In this document: positions 1-7,387 of the stretch, piece after piece
Position numbering within the stretch: the stretch's first letter is position 1
Layout: the number at the start of each line of letters is the position of its first letter
DNA from: Bradyrhizobium sp. Ec3.3
GTDB taxonomy: Bacteria > Pseudomonadota > Alphaproteobacteria > Rhizobiales > Xanthobacteraceae
Assembly (NCBI RefSeq): GCF_000472925.1
Contig: NZ_AXAS01000006.1
Location: forward strand, 62,001-126,000
Direction: 5' to 3'
DNA: 64,000 nucleotides
Position numbers and translations under genes: made by a program
The notes under the pieces: generated by a model
Told to the model about the DNA's origin: nothing
The model's database searches: none
The model's input: only the letters and a program-made list of their open reading frames with translations

Positions 1-234
1 TCAGCGGCTCACGCGGGCGAGATGGTCACTACATCCCGCACCGATTCTTCGGGGAGCACCACGACCACCACAACTTCATCCGCTGGCGTTTACAGCATGA
101 CCACCGGGCGCAACGCTTTTGGCGAGACGGTGACGACTTCGAAGTGGGTGCCGACGGAACGGCGGAGCTATCAGCAACGCGCGTTGGGTGACGGTTCGAT
201 GAGCTACCAACAGCGCGCCTTAGGCGGCCGCTAA
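1..234 (+). CDS. Hypothetical protein, C-terminal part (runs off the left edge)
   Basis: The frame is open from the window edge to a TAA at 232-234, so an upstream start is likely; the first internal ATG is at 22. The visible part is rich in Ser and Thr and has two copies of SYQQRALG near its end. It converges on the leftward gene ending at 231, overlapping it by 4 nt. I do not recognise the family. It could be a phage virion or surface protein, or a chance open frame in GC-rich DNA. Confidence 0.35.
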   Translation, partial: SAAHAGEMVTTSRTDSSGSTTTTTTSSAGVYSMTTGRNAFGETVTTSKWVPTERRSYQQRALGDGSMSYQQRALGGR

Positions 235-488
235 TCCGGTGTCAGGCCGACGCTCTGCCCGGGTGGAAAGACCATAGTCACCTCGCGCGGGTTGGCGATG
301 CGCGAATGGTACTCCTTAGCGTCCACTTCGCGCGTCACGCTCGAAAACGAATCTCCAAAGCTGGCGTGTACCTGCCCCTCTTCGAGCCACGTCTTACCAC
401 CGTCCGCGCTGATCCGCTTTCCAGCGCTAAGAACGCGATGCTGGCCGCGTGGACGGTACACCATCATTTCAATCGTCCACTGAGTCAT
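231..488 (-). CDS. Hypothetical 85-aa protein
   Basis: Last gene of the leftward early operon in this window. The ATG at 488 is preferred over an in-frame one at 503 because GGGAGAG lies 6-7 nt upstream of it. The protein has a beta-rich look (MTQWTIEMMVYRP, then a SADGGKTW segment) without transmembrane or metal-binding motifs. It overlaps the 3' end of the next upstream gene by 20 nt. Function unknown. Confidence 0.6.
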   Translation of the reverse strand: MTQWTIEMMVYRPRGQHRVLSAGKRISADGGKTWLEEGQVHASFGDSFSSVTREVDAKEYHSRIANPREVTMVFPPGQSVGLTPD

Positions 489-690
489 GGTTCTCTCCCA
501 CAAGTGCGTCTTCGGTCATCAGTTTTTCTCGGAGTGAGAGTTTTCCAACCTCCCGCCAGAGCATAACCTCAATACACCGACCGCAAATTCTCTCGCCGTG
601 GCCGAGTGGGGGCGAGAGAATTTGTAGCAGTCCCGGTGAGAACTCCTCTTCGCAGTGGTCACACCGGGGGACTTTCGCCAGCGGTGACAT
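469..690 (-). CDS. Small zinc-finger-like protein (73 aa)
   Basis: Starts at the ATG at 690 behind a GAGG ribosome binding site. Two CxxC pairs (CDHC near residue 10 and CGRC near residue 37), separated by about 24 residues, suggest one four-cysteine zinc site. An in-frame start at 762 would overlap the upstream gene and has no ribosome binding site. Probably nucleic-acid or protein binding; exact role unknown. Confidence 0.6.
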   Translation of the reverse strand: MSPLAKVPRCDHCEEEFSPGLLQILSPPLGHGERICGRCIEVMLWREVGKLSLREKLMTEDALVGENHDSVDD

Positions 691-698
691 TCCGGACC

Positions 699-917
699 TC
701 ACGGCAGCAACACGACTTGATCGGAGCGGCGAAGCCGCGCCTTTTCTATAGCAATTTTGCACGCCGCCGGGAATGTCACGGCGGCGCCCGTTACGAACTC
801 ATAGTCCCGCACAGTTATGCGGGTTGACACGATCCGGAATCGCCAGTAGCGGCGGCCGGAGGGCTTCTTGCCGTGCTCGCGCTCCCATCGCTTGGTGTCT
901 ATGGAAACAGGGCTCAC
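699..917 (-). CDS. Hypothetical basic protein (72 aa)
   Basis: GTG start at 917 overlaps the stop of the upstream gene as GTGA, the coupling style used throughout this arm. The protein is rich in Arg and Lys with alternating hydrophobic segments (RRYWRFRIVSTRITV). No family recognised. Confidence 0.55.
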   Translation of the reverse strand: MSPVSIDTKRWEREHGKKPSGRRYWRFRIVSTRITVRDYEFVTGAAVTFPAACKIAIEKARLRRSDQVVLLP

Positions 918-1357
918 TTGCCGTGCTTCAGCGCGTCAGCTTCCCACTCCAATGCGGTGCGCCGCAAATCTGTCCAAGAGGCATGGCCGTACTTAGATTG
1001 TCGCGCCCGGCCGGTGGGGCTCACCACCGTGTCAATGCTCACTTCGTCCAGCGCGTCGCGAGCGATCTTGCCGCCGTCGCGCGTCACGTCCCAAAGGTAC
1101 GGCGCGTCCTTCGGCTGGTATTCGTCGGGCTCGCCCTTGATGCGTTGGTTGGGGCCGCTATAGCGCTTCGAGTCCGCATAGAAGCGCAAGGCGCGCTCCA
1201 AGTCGGCGAGGCGACGGAGCATCACGCGCGCTTCAATTGAGGTAAAGTCGGCTTTGGTGATGTCTGGATTGTCGAGACATGCGACCGCCGTACGGTGGTC
1301 ATCAGCAGAAATTCGGCCTTCCGCTTTCCAGCCGTCAATGATCTCTCGCAAGGTCAT
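914..1357 (-). CDS. Hypothetical protein (147 aa)
   Basis: The ATG at 1357 overlaps the upstream stop as ATGA. The sequence is mixed charged, mostly helical in appearance in the first 65 residues, with no cysteine cluster or membrane segment. It sits in a tightly packed operon of small early proteins, so an accessory or host-takeover role is possible. Family not recognised. Confidence 0.6.
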   Translation of the reverse strand: MTLREIIDGWKAEGRISADDHRTAVACLDNPDITKADFTSIEARVMLRRLADLERALRFYADSKRYSGPNQRIKGEPDEYQPKDAPYLWDVTRDGGKIARDALDEVSIDTVVSPTGRARQSKYGHASWTDLRRTALEWEADALKHGK

Positions 1358-1566
1358 AGGGTGTTCTCCGGTTTATATGTCAGCAACACAGCCACGCGCT
1401 TGGGCTTAGCAGCCACCAAGCCGTCAGCTCTCTTCTTCAGATACTCGTGCCACGACATTCCGGCTAGGTAGGCAGCGAAGCGACGCTCCGCTTCGCTGTT
1501 GTCGCGGCCGACCTCGGGCATGAGCAAGTTGCCATACCAAGTCCGTTGTGCGTCGGTGATGGTCAT
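1354..1566 (-). CDS. Hypothetical protein (70 aa)
   Basis: The start is placed at the ATG at 1566, which overlaps the upstream TGA by 4 nt. A longer frame to 1608 exists but has no such coupling. The N-terminal half (TITDAQRTWYGNLLMPEVGRD) is followed by a basic tail. No family recognised. Confidence 0.55.
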   Translation of the reverse strand: MTITDAQRTWYGNLLMPEVGRDNSEAERRFAAYLAGMSWHEYLKKRADGLVAAKPKRVAVLLTYKPENTL

Positions 1567-1970
1567 GTCCCCAACTCTAGCGCTTCGTGGTCCCCGTCGG
1601 CAACCCACGCCAACTCTTCGTCGCTCATCTCGCGGCCCGTTTGGTCAAGGACGGCGACGAAGATCAACTTGGGCTTGCCCCGGAGCATCGCGGCCTTGAA
1701 GATAACTTGGTGCGGGCGCGGCGTCCGTTGGCTGGGGTGCCCTTCGACGCGCACGCGCTCATAGCTAAGCCAACCGTTAGACATCCGAGAGCGCTTCCAC
1801 GTCTCGCGCCATACGTTGCCGCCTTCCGTCCTGAATCCCATGACAAGCTCGCCGTGCCGCCGGATGGTGGACGCGGCCATGTTGAGCCGCTGCGCCAAGC
1901 CGACTTGCGACAGGTTGCCCACGAATTCGTCCTGATCTACGAGCCTCTTATGTACGTGTTTAATGGGCAT
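1563..1970 (-). CDS. Helix-turn-helix DNA-binding protein (135 aa)
   Basis: Residues about 16-45 (DEFVGNLSQVGLAQRLNMAA, then STIRRHGELV) look like a helix-turn-helix of the replication-initiator or transcription-factor type. A conserved-looking beta region with VIFKAAMLRG and IFVAVLDQTG follows. Start chosen at the ATG at 1970, overlapping the end of the 50-aa gene upstream by 11 nt; the frame is open to 2060. A regulator of the early operon is plausible but inferred. Confidence 0.6.
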   Translation of the reverse strand: MPIKHVHKRLVDQDEFVGNLSQVGLAQRLNMAASTIRRHGELVMGFRTEGGNVWRETWKRSRMSNGWLSYERVRVEGHPSQRTPRPHQVIFKAAMLRGKPKLIFVAVLDQTGREMSDEELAWVADGDHEALELGT

Positions 1971-2112
1971 GGCTAAGGTGCACGAGTTTGAGTTGCCAAA
2001 TTTCTTGCCAAGCGTTCGGCAAGCTTGGCGAAAGGCCGGTGTAGCGGGCGCCGTCGTCAAACGAAACCCACCATGCCCAACCGTTGGGCGTTCGTGTAAC
2101 GCTGAGTGTCAT
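1960..2112 (-). CDS. Small hypothetical protein (50 aa)
   Basis: The ATG at 2112 has a strong AAGGAGG ribosome binding site. The protein begins MTLSVTRTPNGWAWWVSFDD and is Trp-rich, so it may be a small folded beta protein. It lies between the helix-turn-helix gene and the excisionase-like gene in the same operon. Function unknown. Confidence 0.6.
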   Translation of the reverse strand: MTLSVTRTPNGWAWWVSFDDGARYTGLSPSLPNAWQEIWQLKLVHLSHAH

Positions 2113-2113
2113 A

Positions 2114-2326
2114 TTACGCAGCCTCCTTGCACTTCGCACGGTAGGCGTTGATCGCGCGGCCGGTGATCTTGCGCGAGCGCCCCGACTTATAGGTTTCGAT
2201 CTCACCCGCCGCGATCAGTTCGAAGTAGAACGACTCTGAAACGGATAGGATGGCAATGGCTTCCTTGACTCCGAAGCTCCGCTCTTCGAACGGCACCCCG
2301 GACAAATCAATGTTGGCATCTAGCAT
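2114..2326 (-). CDS. Excisionase-like helix-turn-helix protein (70 aa)
   Basis: Residues about 18-65 (FGVKEAIAILSVSESFYFEL and on to a YKSGRSRKI wing and an AINAYRAK helix) match the layout of the HTH_17/excisionase family: a helix-turn-helix followed by a basic wing. In phages such proteins serve as excisionases or small repressors. Start may be the ATG at 2326 or a TTG at 2332. No integrase is visible to pair it with, so a regulatory role is equally possible. Confidence 0.7.
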   Translation of the reverse strand: MLDANIDLSGVPFEERSFGVKEAIAILSVSESFYFELIAAGEIETYKSGRSRKITGRAINAYRAKCKEAA

Positions 2327-2335
2327 TGGCAATAC

Positions 2336-2830
2336 TCACTTCTGGCAATCAATCCACATAGCGACGGACACCCGCGTTAGAACGTAGATCAGCGCGGGGA
2401 TGGAGACGCCTAGGAGGCAAGCCGCTGCAATGAAGGGCCAGCTAGGCGCATGGATCGCGAAGGCGTAGGCGTTCATTGCCGCTGACACGATCAGCGTGCC
2501 CTTCACCGCTGGGTCCGCGAACCGGGACACGTGGCGGCGAAGTTCGGCGGTGGTGACACACAGTTGCGCCAACTCGAGTCCGATGAATCCAAGATCGATG
2601 CCGACGGCCATCGCCCATGCGTGCCACGTCGTGCCCTGCGAAAGCATCTGCACGCCCGCCGCGAGGTGGGAGAGCGAAAGGCCGGTGAGCACTAACGCGA
2701 CCCCGGCGACGGCATATGCCGCGAAGCGCTGGCGGGCGATCTTGCGGCGCCAACCGGCAGAGCGGGCGACGGGAGCGGGCGGAGGGGGCGCTGCGATCTT
2801 ACGGAGCCGGGTGACGTTCGATACGGTCAC
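2336..2830 (-). CDS. Multi-span membrane protein (164 aa)
   Basis: A basic, proline-rich N-terminus (residues 1-34) precedes about four hydrophobic spans: roughly 36-60, 68-92, 107-127 and 131-153. GTG start at 2830, two nt after the upstream stop. An inner-membrane phage early protein, for instance for superinfection exclusion or membrane takeover, would fit, but no family is recognised. Confidence 0.65.
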   Translation of the reverse strand: MTVSNVTRLRKIAAPPPPAPVARSAGWRRKIARQRFAAYAVAGVALVLTGLSLSHLAAGVQMLSQGTTWHAWAMAVGIDLGFIGLELAQLCVTTAELRRHVSRFADPAVKGTLIVSAAMNAYAFAIHAPSWPFIAAACLLGVSIPALIYVLTRVSVAMWIDCQK

Positions 2831-2832
2831 GG

Positions 2833-3168
2833 TCAGTCCCCCTGCTCAATCATTTCGATCAGTTCGCGGATGACATCCATAGGGGCGTCGCAAATCCGGA
2901 ACTTCTCTTGTTCTGACACGGGCATATCAAGAACGAATTTCTTGCCGAATTCGGCGTAGCAACAAGCCGGATGCCAAAACACATCCGGCTCCTTGCGTGC
3001 GCTTGGAATGTGCGAATACCGGAAAGCTTTGTTGTAGCTGATTGATGTACGCTGATCAGCGATCCCGCCGCAGATACCACAGAGGCAGAGGTGACGAACG
3101 TCATGAGCCTTCATGCGCTCGCGGCCGTCGGGCAAACGGTGTTTACCGGCCGATGTTTTGTCCGTCAT
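2833..3168 (-). CDS. Cysteine-rich hypothetical protein (111 aa)
   Basis: The ATG at 3168 has AAAGGGG upstream and forms an ATGA overlap with the preceding gene, so the long upstream extension of the frame is rejected. CLCGICGG (residues about 28-35) and HPACC (about 67-71) probably form a zinc site. The rest is helical and charged. Function unknown. Confidence 0.6.
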   Translation of the reverse strand: MTDKTSAGKHRLPDGRERMKAHDVRHLCLCGICGGIADQRTSISYNKAFRYSHIPSARKEPDVFWHPACCYAEFGKKFVLDMPVSEQEKFRICDAPMDVIRELIEMIEQGD

Positions 3169-3380
3169 GGCCGGAGCCCCTTTAAGCGATGCTTCTTGCT
3201 GGCCCGGACTGCGCGGCGCTCCTCTCGATTCCCATACGGAGCGCCAAGGGCCGGGCTCTTTCCCATGCGCCGCTTCTTCGGCTCCGGGCGCGAGCGCGCG
3301 ACGATTTCGTGAGCGGGGCCGGTACCAAGCATGGCAGCGATTGCGGCAAGCGCGCCGATAGAAGATAGTCCAATACGCAT
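3165..3380 (-). CDS. Small exported or membrane-associated protein (71 aa)
   Basis: An AGGAGGG site precedes the ATG at 3380. The N-terminus (MRIGLSSIGALAAIAAMLGT) resembles a signal peptide or single membrane segment. The remaining 50 residues are very basic. It overlaps the downstream gene as ATGA. Role unknown. Confidence 0.55.
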   Translation of the reverse strand: MRIGLSSIGALAAIAAMLGTGPAHEIVARSRPEPKKRRMGKSPALGAPYGNREERRAVRASKKHRLKGLRP

Positions 3381-3389
3381 AGTCCCCTC

Positions 3390-3848
3390 CTAGATGTTTT
3401 GCGCCCAACGCATCGCGTCCACGACCATGCGCTGAAGGGTGATGTCCGATTGGTCCACGCAGCTACCGGCGCGCACCTGCTTTTGGTATTGCTTGAAGCC
3501 CGTCACGACGCGAGCGGCGCGAAGCTCCATAGTCTGTTGTTCTTCGCGCTCCGCTTGGGCGAATGCTTCGCGGACTTTGAGTCGGCGCTCACGCGCTTCA
3601 CGCGCCAACACGTCGGGATCGCGCAAGCGGTCCGTGCCAATCGCATAGCCGACAAGCCCGTGTAAACTTTGCGGGTCGCCGGGTTTGATCGAAAGACCAA
3701 CTTCGTTTCCGGAGGCATCCTTAAGCCTGTACCTGCCATGACCCGAACGGACCACGCTTCCCCAGCGCTTCGATGCGCGCCCGGCTTCGCCCACGAATAT
3801 GTCCTTGTCACCCCGGCTGCCCGGAATCCCCAATAGTTCAATCCGCAT
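3390..3848 (-). CDS. Hypothetical protein (152 aa)
   Basis: Start placed at the ATG at 3848 behind AGGAAAG; an in-frame start 33 nt upstream would run deeper into the preceding gene. The first 70 residues look like a small beta domain (MRIELLGIPGSRGDKDIF). The C-terminal half is a long charged helix rich in Arg, Glu and Gln, possibly coiled coil. No family recognised. Confidence 0.6.
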   Translation of the reverse strand: MRIELLGIPGSRGDKDIFVGEAGRASKRWGSVVRSGHGRYRLKDASGNEVGLSIKPGDPQSLHGLVGYAIGTDRLRDPDVLAREARERRLKVREAFAQAEREEQQTMELRAARVVTGFKQYQKQVRAGSCVDQSDITLQRMVVDAMRWAQNI

Positions 3849-4116
3849 TGGTGCTTCTTTCCTCGCTGTGGACACTGCCAATGTAGAGGTGTCCCCGCAA
3901 AAGACGTGACCGCATAAACGGGCTGCGACGATGCCCCGTGAGGTGCCGCCGAAGAGTCGCCTTCGTCACGGCGATGTAATCCCAGTCGCCGTTGAAGCCG
4001 GTTGGCACTGCAACGCATGCGGCCGTTGCTTTCTTCAGCAAAAGGCGGGCGTCTTCCACGGTGTCGCCTTCTTCTATCGGCGAGCCGCAAATTGTGTCGT
4101 GGTGCTCCGTGATCAC
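3838..4116 (-). CDS. Hypothetical protein (92 aa)
   Basis: GTG start at 4116 overlaps the upstream TGA as GTGA. This start lies inside a 27-bp sequence duplicated at the previous gene junction (4248-4274). The protein begins MITEHHDTICGSPIEEGDTV and has a basic C-terminus (RRHLTGHRRSPFMRSRLLRG). Function unknown. Confidence 0.55.
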   Translation of the reverse strand: MITEHHDTICGSPIEEGDTVEDARLLLKKATAACVAVPTGFNGDWDYIAVTKATLRRHLTGHRRSPFMRSRLLRGHLYIGSVHSEERSTNAD

Positions 4117-4274
4117 GACACAGTCTCCATCGGTTCGGAGCAATCGAGGGCGGCAACAACGCGCTCATATTCGAGTCGCCAATACCAATCGGCGAGTTCG
4201 CAGAGCACTGCGTCACCAAGCTCCTCCCAAAAGGCCCACCAAAAATGGATCACGACACAATCTCCATCGGTTCG
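4111..4274. repeat. 27-bp direct repeat at two successive gene junctions
   Basis: Positions 4111-4137 and 4248-4274 are identical except for one base. Each copy, read on the minus strand, encodes the end of one gene (EPMEIVS or EPMETVS, then TGA) overlapping the GTG start of the next. The layout suggests a tandem duplication of a stop-start junction that created or separated the 46-aa gene between the copies. Confidence 0.85.
4113..4253 (-). CDS. Small Trp-rich protein (46 aa)
   Basis: GTG start at 4253 inside the overlap with the SprT-like gene. The protein is short, acidic and aromatic-rich (HFWWAFWEELGDAVLCELAD), and ends in SEPMETVS, a near copy of the SprT-like protein's last residues. 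Both ends lie in the 27-bp repeats. It may be a young gene born from that duplication. Confidence 0.45.
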   Translation of the reverse strand: MIHFWWAFWEELGDAVLCELADWYWRLEYERVVAALDCSEPMETVS

Positions 4275-4960
4275 TCGCAGTCGCCGCACGTGAGATTCGC
4301 GGTGGGTTTGGCCCACGCGTTGCAGTCGCATCCAGAGCAGGTGAACTTGGTCTTGGAGGCGTTCTTTTTCTCGCGCTTCTTGCGCTCCGCTTCGCCTTCG
4401 TTCCACGCTTCGACGTAGAGGCTAGCGCCGGTCTTGCCTAAGAATTCGTCGCAGGCGACATCGAACGGGCCGCCCTCAACGATGTAGTGCGAGCACTGCC
4501 GCCCCGTCTCCTTGCCGCCCGGTTTGCCGGTGGTGGAGGGGTGGAGTCCAAGCTCCTTCATCTTCGCGGCCCACTCCTTGTTGTGGTAGCCGCCTTTTGG
4601 CTTGTTCGTGCCGAAGTGCGCTTGCCACACGTGGGCCTGTTCGTGCACTAACGTGGAAAGCGTGTCTTTGTCGCCGCGCTCCGCGAAATGCGAGGGGTTG
4701 AGCGCCACTTCGTCGGCACTGTGCTTACCGTCGCGCGAGGCGAAGCGGCCCGGCGCGAAGTAGCCCAAGGAGCCCTTGTGCCGCTGAAGCGTGAGAAGGC
4801 AGAAGGGGAGCTTGCCGCTGAACAATAACTTATTGAAGAAGTGATAGGCCGCTTGCAAATCGCGGTACGTGCTCGCGGTCGGGTCCGGCCGCTGCGGATT
4901 GACTCCGGACTTGGCAGTGCGGGCCGGCTTCGCTTTTGCTTCGTACGATACAACGGGCAC
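4250..4960 (-). CDS. SprT-like zinc metalloprotease (236 aa)
   Basis: An HExxH active site (HEQAH, residues 106-110) sits in the SprT-like context: an N-terminal YHFFNKLLFSGKLP segment before it and a GYHNKEWAAKM helix after it. Two CxxC pairs near the C-terminus (CSGC and CGDC) form the zinc ribbon usual for SprT proteins. Family members (Spartan, SprT, many phage homologues) act on DNA-protein crosslinks or other protein substrates; the phage substrate is unknown. GTG start at 4960. Confidence 0.85.
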   Translation of the reverse strand: MPVVSYEAKAKPARTAKSGVNPQRPDPTASTYRDLQAAYHFFNKLLFSGKLPFCLLTLQRHKGSLGYFAPGRFASRDGKHSADEVALNPSHFAERGDKDTLSTLVHEQAHVWQAHFGTNKPKGGYHNKEWAAKMKELGLHPSTTGKPGGKETGRQCSHYIVEGGPFDVACDEFLGKTGASLYVEAWNEGEAERKKREKKNASKTKFTCSGCDCNAWAKPTANLTCGDCDEPMEIVS

Positions 4961-4963
4961 CGC

Positions 4964-5239
4964 TCAGCCCTCCACCGCTTGTTCGGCTTCCGATACGGCG
5001 TCTTCGATGGTGGTCACGGCTTCGTCCAAGGAGTTGATAGCGGCGTCCAGATTGGACACCGCGTCTTCGGCCCTAGTGCCCTTGTCGCCGCTCTGGAACG
5101 ACTCCGGCATGTTATCGAGATAGTCCTGTTCTTCGTCCTTGAGCGTGTGCAATTCGGACTGCGCTTCCTCCAAGGCGTTCTTCGCCTCTTCGATCTTGGA
5201 TATGGCGCCCTTGATCGCCTTACGCCGCGAGTCGTTCAT
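4964..5239 (-). CDS. Coiled-coil protein (91 aa)
   Basis: The ATG at 5239 follows GAGGAAG. Nearly the whole protein shows heptad-like acidic helical sequence (EEAKNALEEAQSELHTLKDE, later SNLDAAINSLDEAV), so a coiled-coil dimer or structural adaptor is likely. It sits directly upstream of the SprT-like protease gene, with a 3-nt gap. No family recognised. Confidence 0.6.
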   Translation of the reverse strand: MNDSRRKAIKGAISKIEEAKNALEEAQSELHTLKDEEQDYLDNMPESFQSGDKGTRAEDAVSNLDAAINSLDEAVTTIEDAVSEAEQAVEG

Positions 5240-5366
5240 CGTGGTCTTCCTCAATGTCTTTGAAGGCTTGGCCTTCGTTGCGAGCCGCGAGCTTCGCGGC
5301 GATCCGCTGGACGCATTCCCGCTCGAAGCGGGCCATCTCCAACATGACTTCTTCAGGGACGTTCAC
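5220..5366 (-). CDS. Small hypothetical protein (48 aa)
   Basis: GTG start at 5366 overlapping the upstream stop as GTGA. The protein is an acidic helix (NVPEEVMLEMARFERECVQR). Its 3' end overlaps the coiled-coil gene by 20 nt. Small, but supported by coupling on both sides. Confidence 0.5.
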   Translation of the reverse strand: MNVPEEVMLEMARFERECVQRIAAKLAARNEGQAFKDIEEDHDERLAA

Positions 5367-5506
5367 GGGATGAGACGCGCCAAGCGGAGCTTCGCTTCGG
5401 GGCAGACTTTCGCCAGCACCAAGAGGCGGGCGTGTTGCACGTTCTTCGCGCGGGGCTTGGAAACCGTGGTCCACACTAGGCCGTTGAGAGCTTGGATGAC
5501 GAACAT
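5363..5506 (-). CDS. Small hypothetical protein (47 aa)
   Basis: Start at the ATG at 5506 with GGGAG upstream. A longer frame to 5563 would read through the -10/-35 region and is rejected. The protein begins MFVIQALNGLVWTTVSKP and has a basic C-terminus. It is the first gene after a sigma70-like promoter, so it may be made early. Confidence 0.5.
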   Translation of the reverse strand: MFVIQALNGLVWTTVSKPRAKNVQHARLLVLAKVCPEAKLRLARLIP

Positions 5507-5522
5507 TGCTGTACTCCCTGTC

Positions 5523-5617
5523 TTTGTGAAAAGGAGTATGGCGTTTCTGAAAAGAGGAGTCAATTATTAAAATATGGCTCCCGTTTCCAAAAATGAGGAT
5601 CGTTAACGGCCGGTTAA
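5523..5617 (-). promoter_or_regulatory. Early leftward promoter with operator-like repeats
   Basis: On the minus strand, TTGACT (5558-5563) and ATACTC (5534-5539) are 18 nt apart and lie just upstream of the gene starting at 5506. The plus strand of the same region carries three copies of a GTTTCTGAAAAGAGGAGT-like element (5523-5537, 5543-5560, 5583-5600). Beyond the promoter is the palindrome TTAACGGCCGGTTAA (5603-5617), matching one at 57279-57293. Promoter plus operators is inferred from sequence only. Confidence 0.55.
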
Positions 5618-5950
5618 CGGGCTGCAATAGCGGCGGAGCTTGGACTCGAACTCGCCCACGGCGGCCTTGCGGAGCTTGTGCCGGAGCACTCGGTTTCGTT
5701 CGGCGCTTCCCGTGTCGGCCGCTTCGATGATCCGGCGCACGGCGAGCGCGCACGCGGCCATCAGCACGCCCGCTTGGGCTTGCGCATCCAAGCCCGACGA
5801 TTCCATGGTGCCGTCCACAAGGACCAAGAGGGTGGCGCGCGGGTCCATGTCGGTTGCGGTTGCGGTAGCCTTCAACGCTTCGGCCGTCGTGTTCGCGCCG
5901 CTGAGGTCTGCTTCCTCCGCGCGGAGTTCGTTCGCTGTTCGAAATTCCAT
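5603..5950 (-). CDS. Hypothetical protein (115 aa)
   Basis: Start at the ATG at 5950 with AAGGAC upstream. The mid part (ATLLVLVDGTMESSGLDAQA, then GVLMAACALAVRRIIEAAD) is alternately hydrophobic and could be an alpha/beta or helical-bundle fold. The C-terminus is basic. Its stop codon forms part of the 5603-5617 palindrome. No family recognised. Confidence 0.55.
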   Translation of the reverse strand: MEFRTANELRAEEADLSGANTTAEALKATATATDMDPRATLLVLVDGTMESSGLDAQAQAGVLMAACALAVRRIIEAADTGSAERNRVLRHKLRKAAVGEFESKLRRYCSPLTGR

Positions 5951-5954
5951 GTTG

Positions 5955-6494
5955 TCAGTCCTTTTCGATTGGGGCATTGGGCTTGCGCCCTTTGCGGTGG
6001 GGTCGCTTCTGCGGGAGTTGATAGACCTGGTATCCGTCCAGACCGTCGCGGGCGCGGAGGGCAGCGACGCGGAGAGCGCCCAATGTCGTCTTGCATCCCG
6101 GGTACTTCTCGCGCACCCGCTCCAAGCATTCGTTGTAGGGAAGGCCGACGGAAAGCAGCGTCTTGCGGTCGCGCTTGAGGCTCGCGGCTTCGCGGAGCGA
6201 GACTACCTTGCCGGTGTCACGCTCCACGTAGTGGGTGATCACCATCAACGCTTCCACGATCGCGGAACGAATGGGCGTCCCACGCGGGCGGCGCTGCAAG
6301 GGCGCTTTGGATTCTTCGGCCGGAGCCGGAGCGGCGCCGGGGCGCACAGTGCGGAGGAGCGAAACGAGTTCGAAGAGCTTGACGCGGGAATCCTTCCACT
6401 CAGTCAGCGGCGGCACGTTGCGGATGCTGGCGAGGCGGTTGTAAGCTTCGATAAGCTCCGCGACGTTCATCTGTGAGAGGGGTTTCGGCGGCAT
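5955..6494 (-). CDS. Hypothetical basic protein (179 aa)
   Basis: The ATG at 6494 overlaps the nuclease gene by 28 nt; another ATG at 6470 is possible and neither has a convincing ribosome binding site. The middle (RSAIVEALMVITHYVERDTG) looks helical, and the C-terminus is strongly basic (PQKRPHRKGRKPN), which suggests nucleic-acid binding. Next to the VRR-NUC nuclease it could be a partner, but this is inference. Confidence 0.55.
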   Translation of the reverse strand: MPPKPLSQMNVAELIEAYNRLASIRNVPPLTEWKDSRVKLFELVSLLRTVRPGAAPAPAEESKAPLQRRPRGTPIRSAIVEALMVITHYVERDTGKVVSLREAASLKRDRKTLLSVGLPYNECLERVREKYPGCKTTLGALRVAALRARDGLDGYQVYQLPQKRPHRKGRKPNAPIEKD

Positions 6495-6937
6495 GTCGTG
6501 ATGGCTTTCAAAATATCTTTGCGTGAAAAGGGGCTTCTAAAAATGCCTGTGAAGACGCACTCCACCGCTAGAGCGGACTCCAGTATTCCGGCCTTCAGGC
6601 TCTCGCCTATGTCGCCCGGTGCGAGGTACAGGGTACGGTCCGCGCCCTCACCGACTTGGAGGAAGAAGAACGCGTTGGCTCCAAGCCCCCAACGCTTCTT
6701 CAGGTACGCCATTTGGGCTTCGCGGCCCTTGAGGGCGAACCGGACAGGCGTTGTGGGCCGGGCAGGGCGCTTGGTCGATTTCAATTCGAGTTGGAAGGCG
6801 CCGTGGGGTGCGAAGTAGCCGTCCACGTCGGGGAATCCGGCGCCTAGCATGTTCTCCACGCGCTCCATGTGCACGTGGTCAGGAAGCTCTAGGCGGGCCT
6901 TGGAGAGCCAATTCCATAAGGACGATTCACGGGCCAT
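6467..6937 (-). CDS. VRR-NUC-type nuclease (156 aa)
   Basis: A PD-(D/E)xK pattern is visible: GFPDVDGYF (residues about 34-42), then LELKSTKRP (about 50-58), with a following helix containing REAQMAYLKKRWG and a LQVG strand. This order is typical of the VRR-NUC domain found beside SNF2-type helicases in phages, related to Holliday-junction resolvases. It probably cuts branched DNA during replication or recombination. The ATG at 6937 overlaps the upstream stop (TGATG). Confidence 0.75.
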   Translation of the reverse strand: MARESSLWNWLSKARLELPDHVHMERVENMLGAGFPDVDGYFAPHGAFQLELKSTKRPARPTTPVRFALKGREAQMAYLKKRWGLGANAFFFLQVGEGADRTLYLAPGDIGESLKAGILESALAVECVFTGIFRSPFSRKDILKAITTCRRNPSHR

Positions 6938-7305
6938 CACGCCTCTCCGAAGACTGCGGCCACGTCGCACTTGGGCGGAAGGCGCGGGGTGATGATGTTG
7001 TTGGTGAGCGTGTAGCCGATGCCGTGCTCACGGTGGATGAAGTACCAATAGGAGAACACGGCGGACCGGGTGAGACTCAAGGCCTGCACGGCTTCTCCGA
7101 TGCGGACGCCTTCGGGGTGCTGTAGGAACCACCGGAGGACCGCAGCCCGCTTCTTGGAGCGGCACGGCTTCAAGAGCTTGTCCGCTGCGGGCTTGCCGCC
7201 GTCGCGTCGATAATCGCGGTTTGTGGCGTCGTCCGGCTCTTGCAATACCTGGACGCTAAAACGCGCCCCAGTGAGCCGGACGGCCGCCCTAAATGGCTTG
7301 GTCAT
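6937..7305 (-). CDS. Winged-helix DNA-binding protein (122 aa)
   Basis: Residues about 52-110 (KKRAAVLRWFLQHPEGVRIG, then EAVQALSLTRSAVFSYWYFI, then HGIGYTLTNN) fit a winged helix-turn-helix with a glycine-turn wing. The first 50 residues are basic. It is the first gene after a TTGACC promoter (7333-7361), so it may be an early regulator. The ATG at 7305 has no strong ribosome binding site. Confidence 0.65.
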   Translation of the reverse strand: MTKPFRAAVRLTGARFSVQVLQEPDDATNRDYRRDGGKPAADKLLKPCRSKKRAAVLRWFLQHPEGVRIGEAVQALSLTRSAVFSYWYFIHREHGIGYTLTNNIITPRLPPKCDVAAVFGEA

Positions 7306-7332
7306 GAAAATGTCCGTCTGCGATATGCAAAA

Positions 7333-7361
7333 CGGGTACGACGTTTTTAAAAACAGGTCAA
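7333..7361 (-). promoter_or_regulatory. Sigma70-like leftward promoter with internal palindrome
   Basis: On the minus strand TTGACC (7356-7361) is followed after 17 nt by TACCCG (7333-7338). The spacer contains GTTTTTAAAAAC (7343-7354), a perfect palindrome that belongs to the GTTTCTGAAAA-type element seen at other early promoters. A repressor bound there would block the promoter. Inferred only. Confidence 0.5.
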
Positions 7362-7387
7362 GCGGAATCAGAAATAGAATCTTAGCT

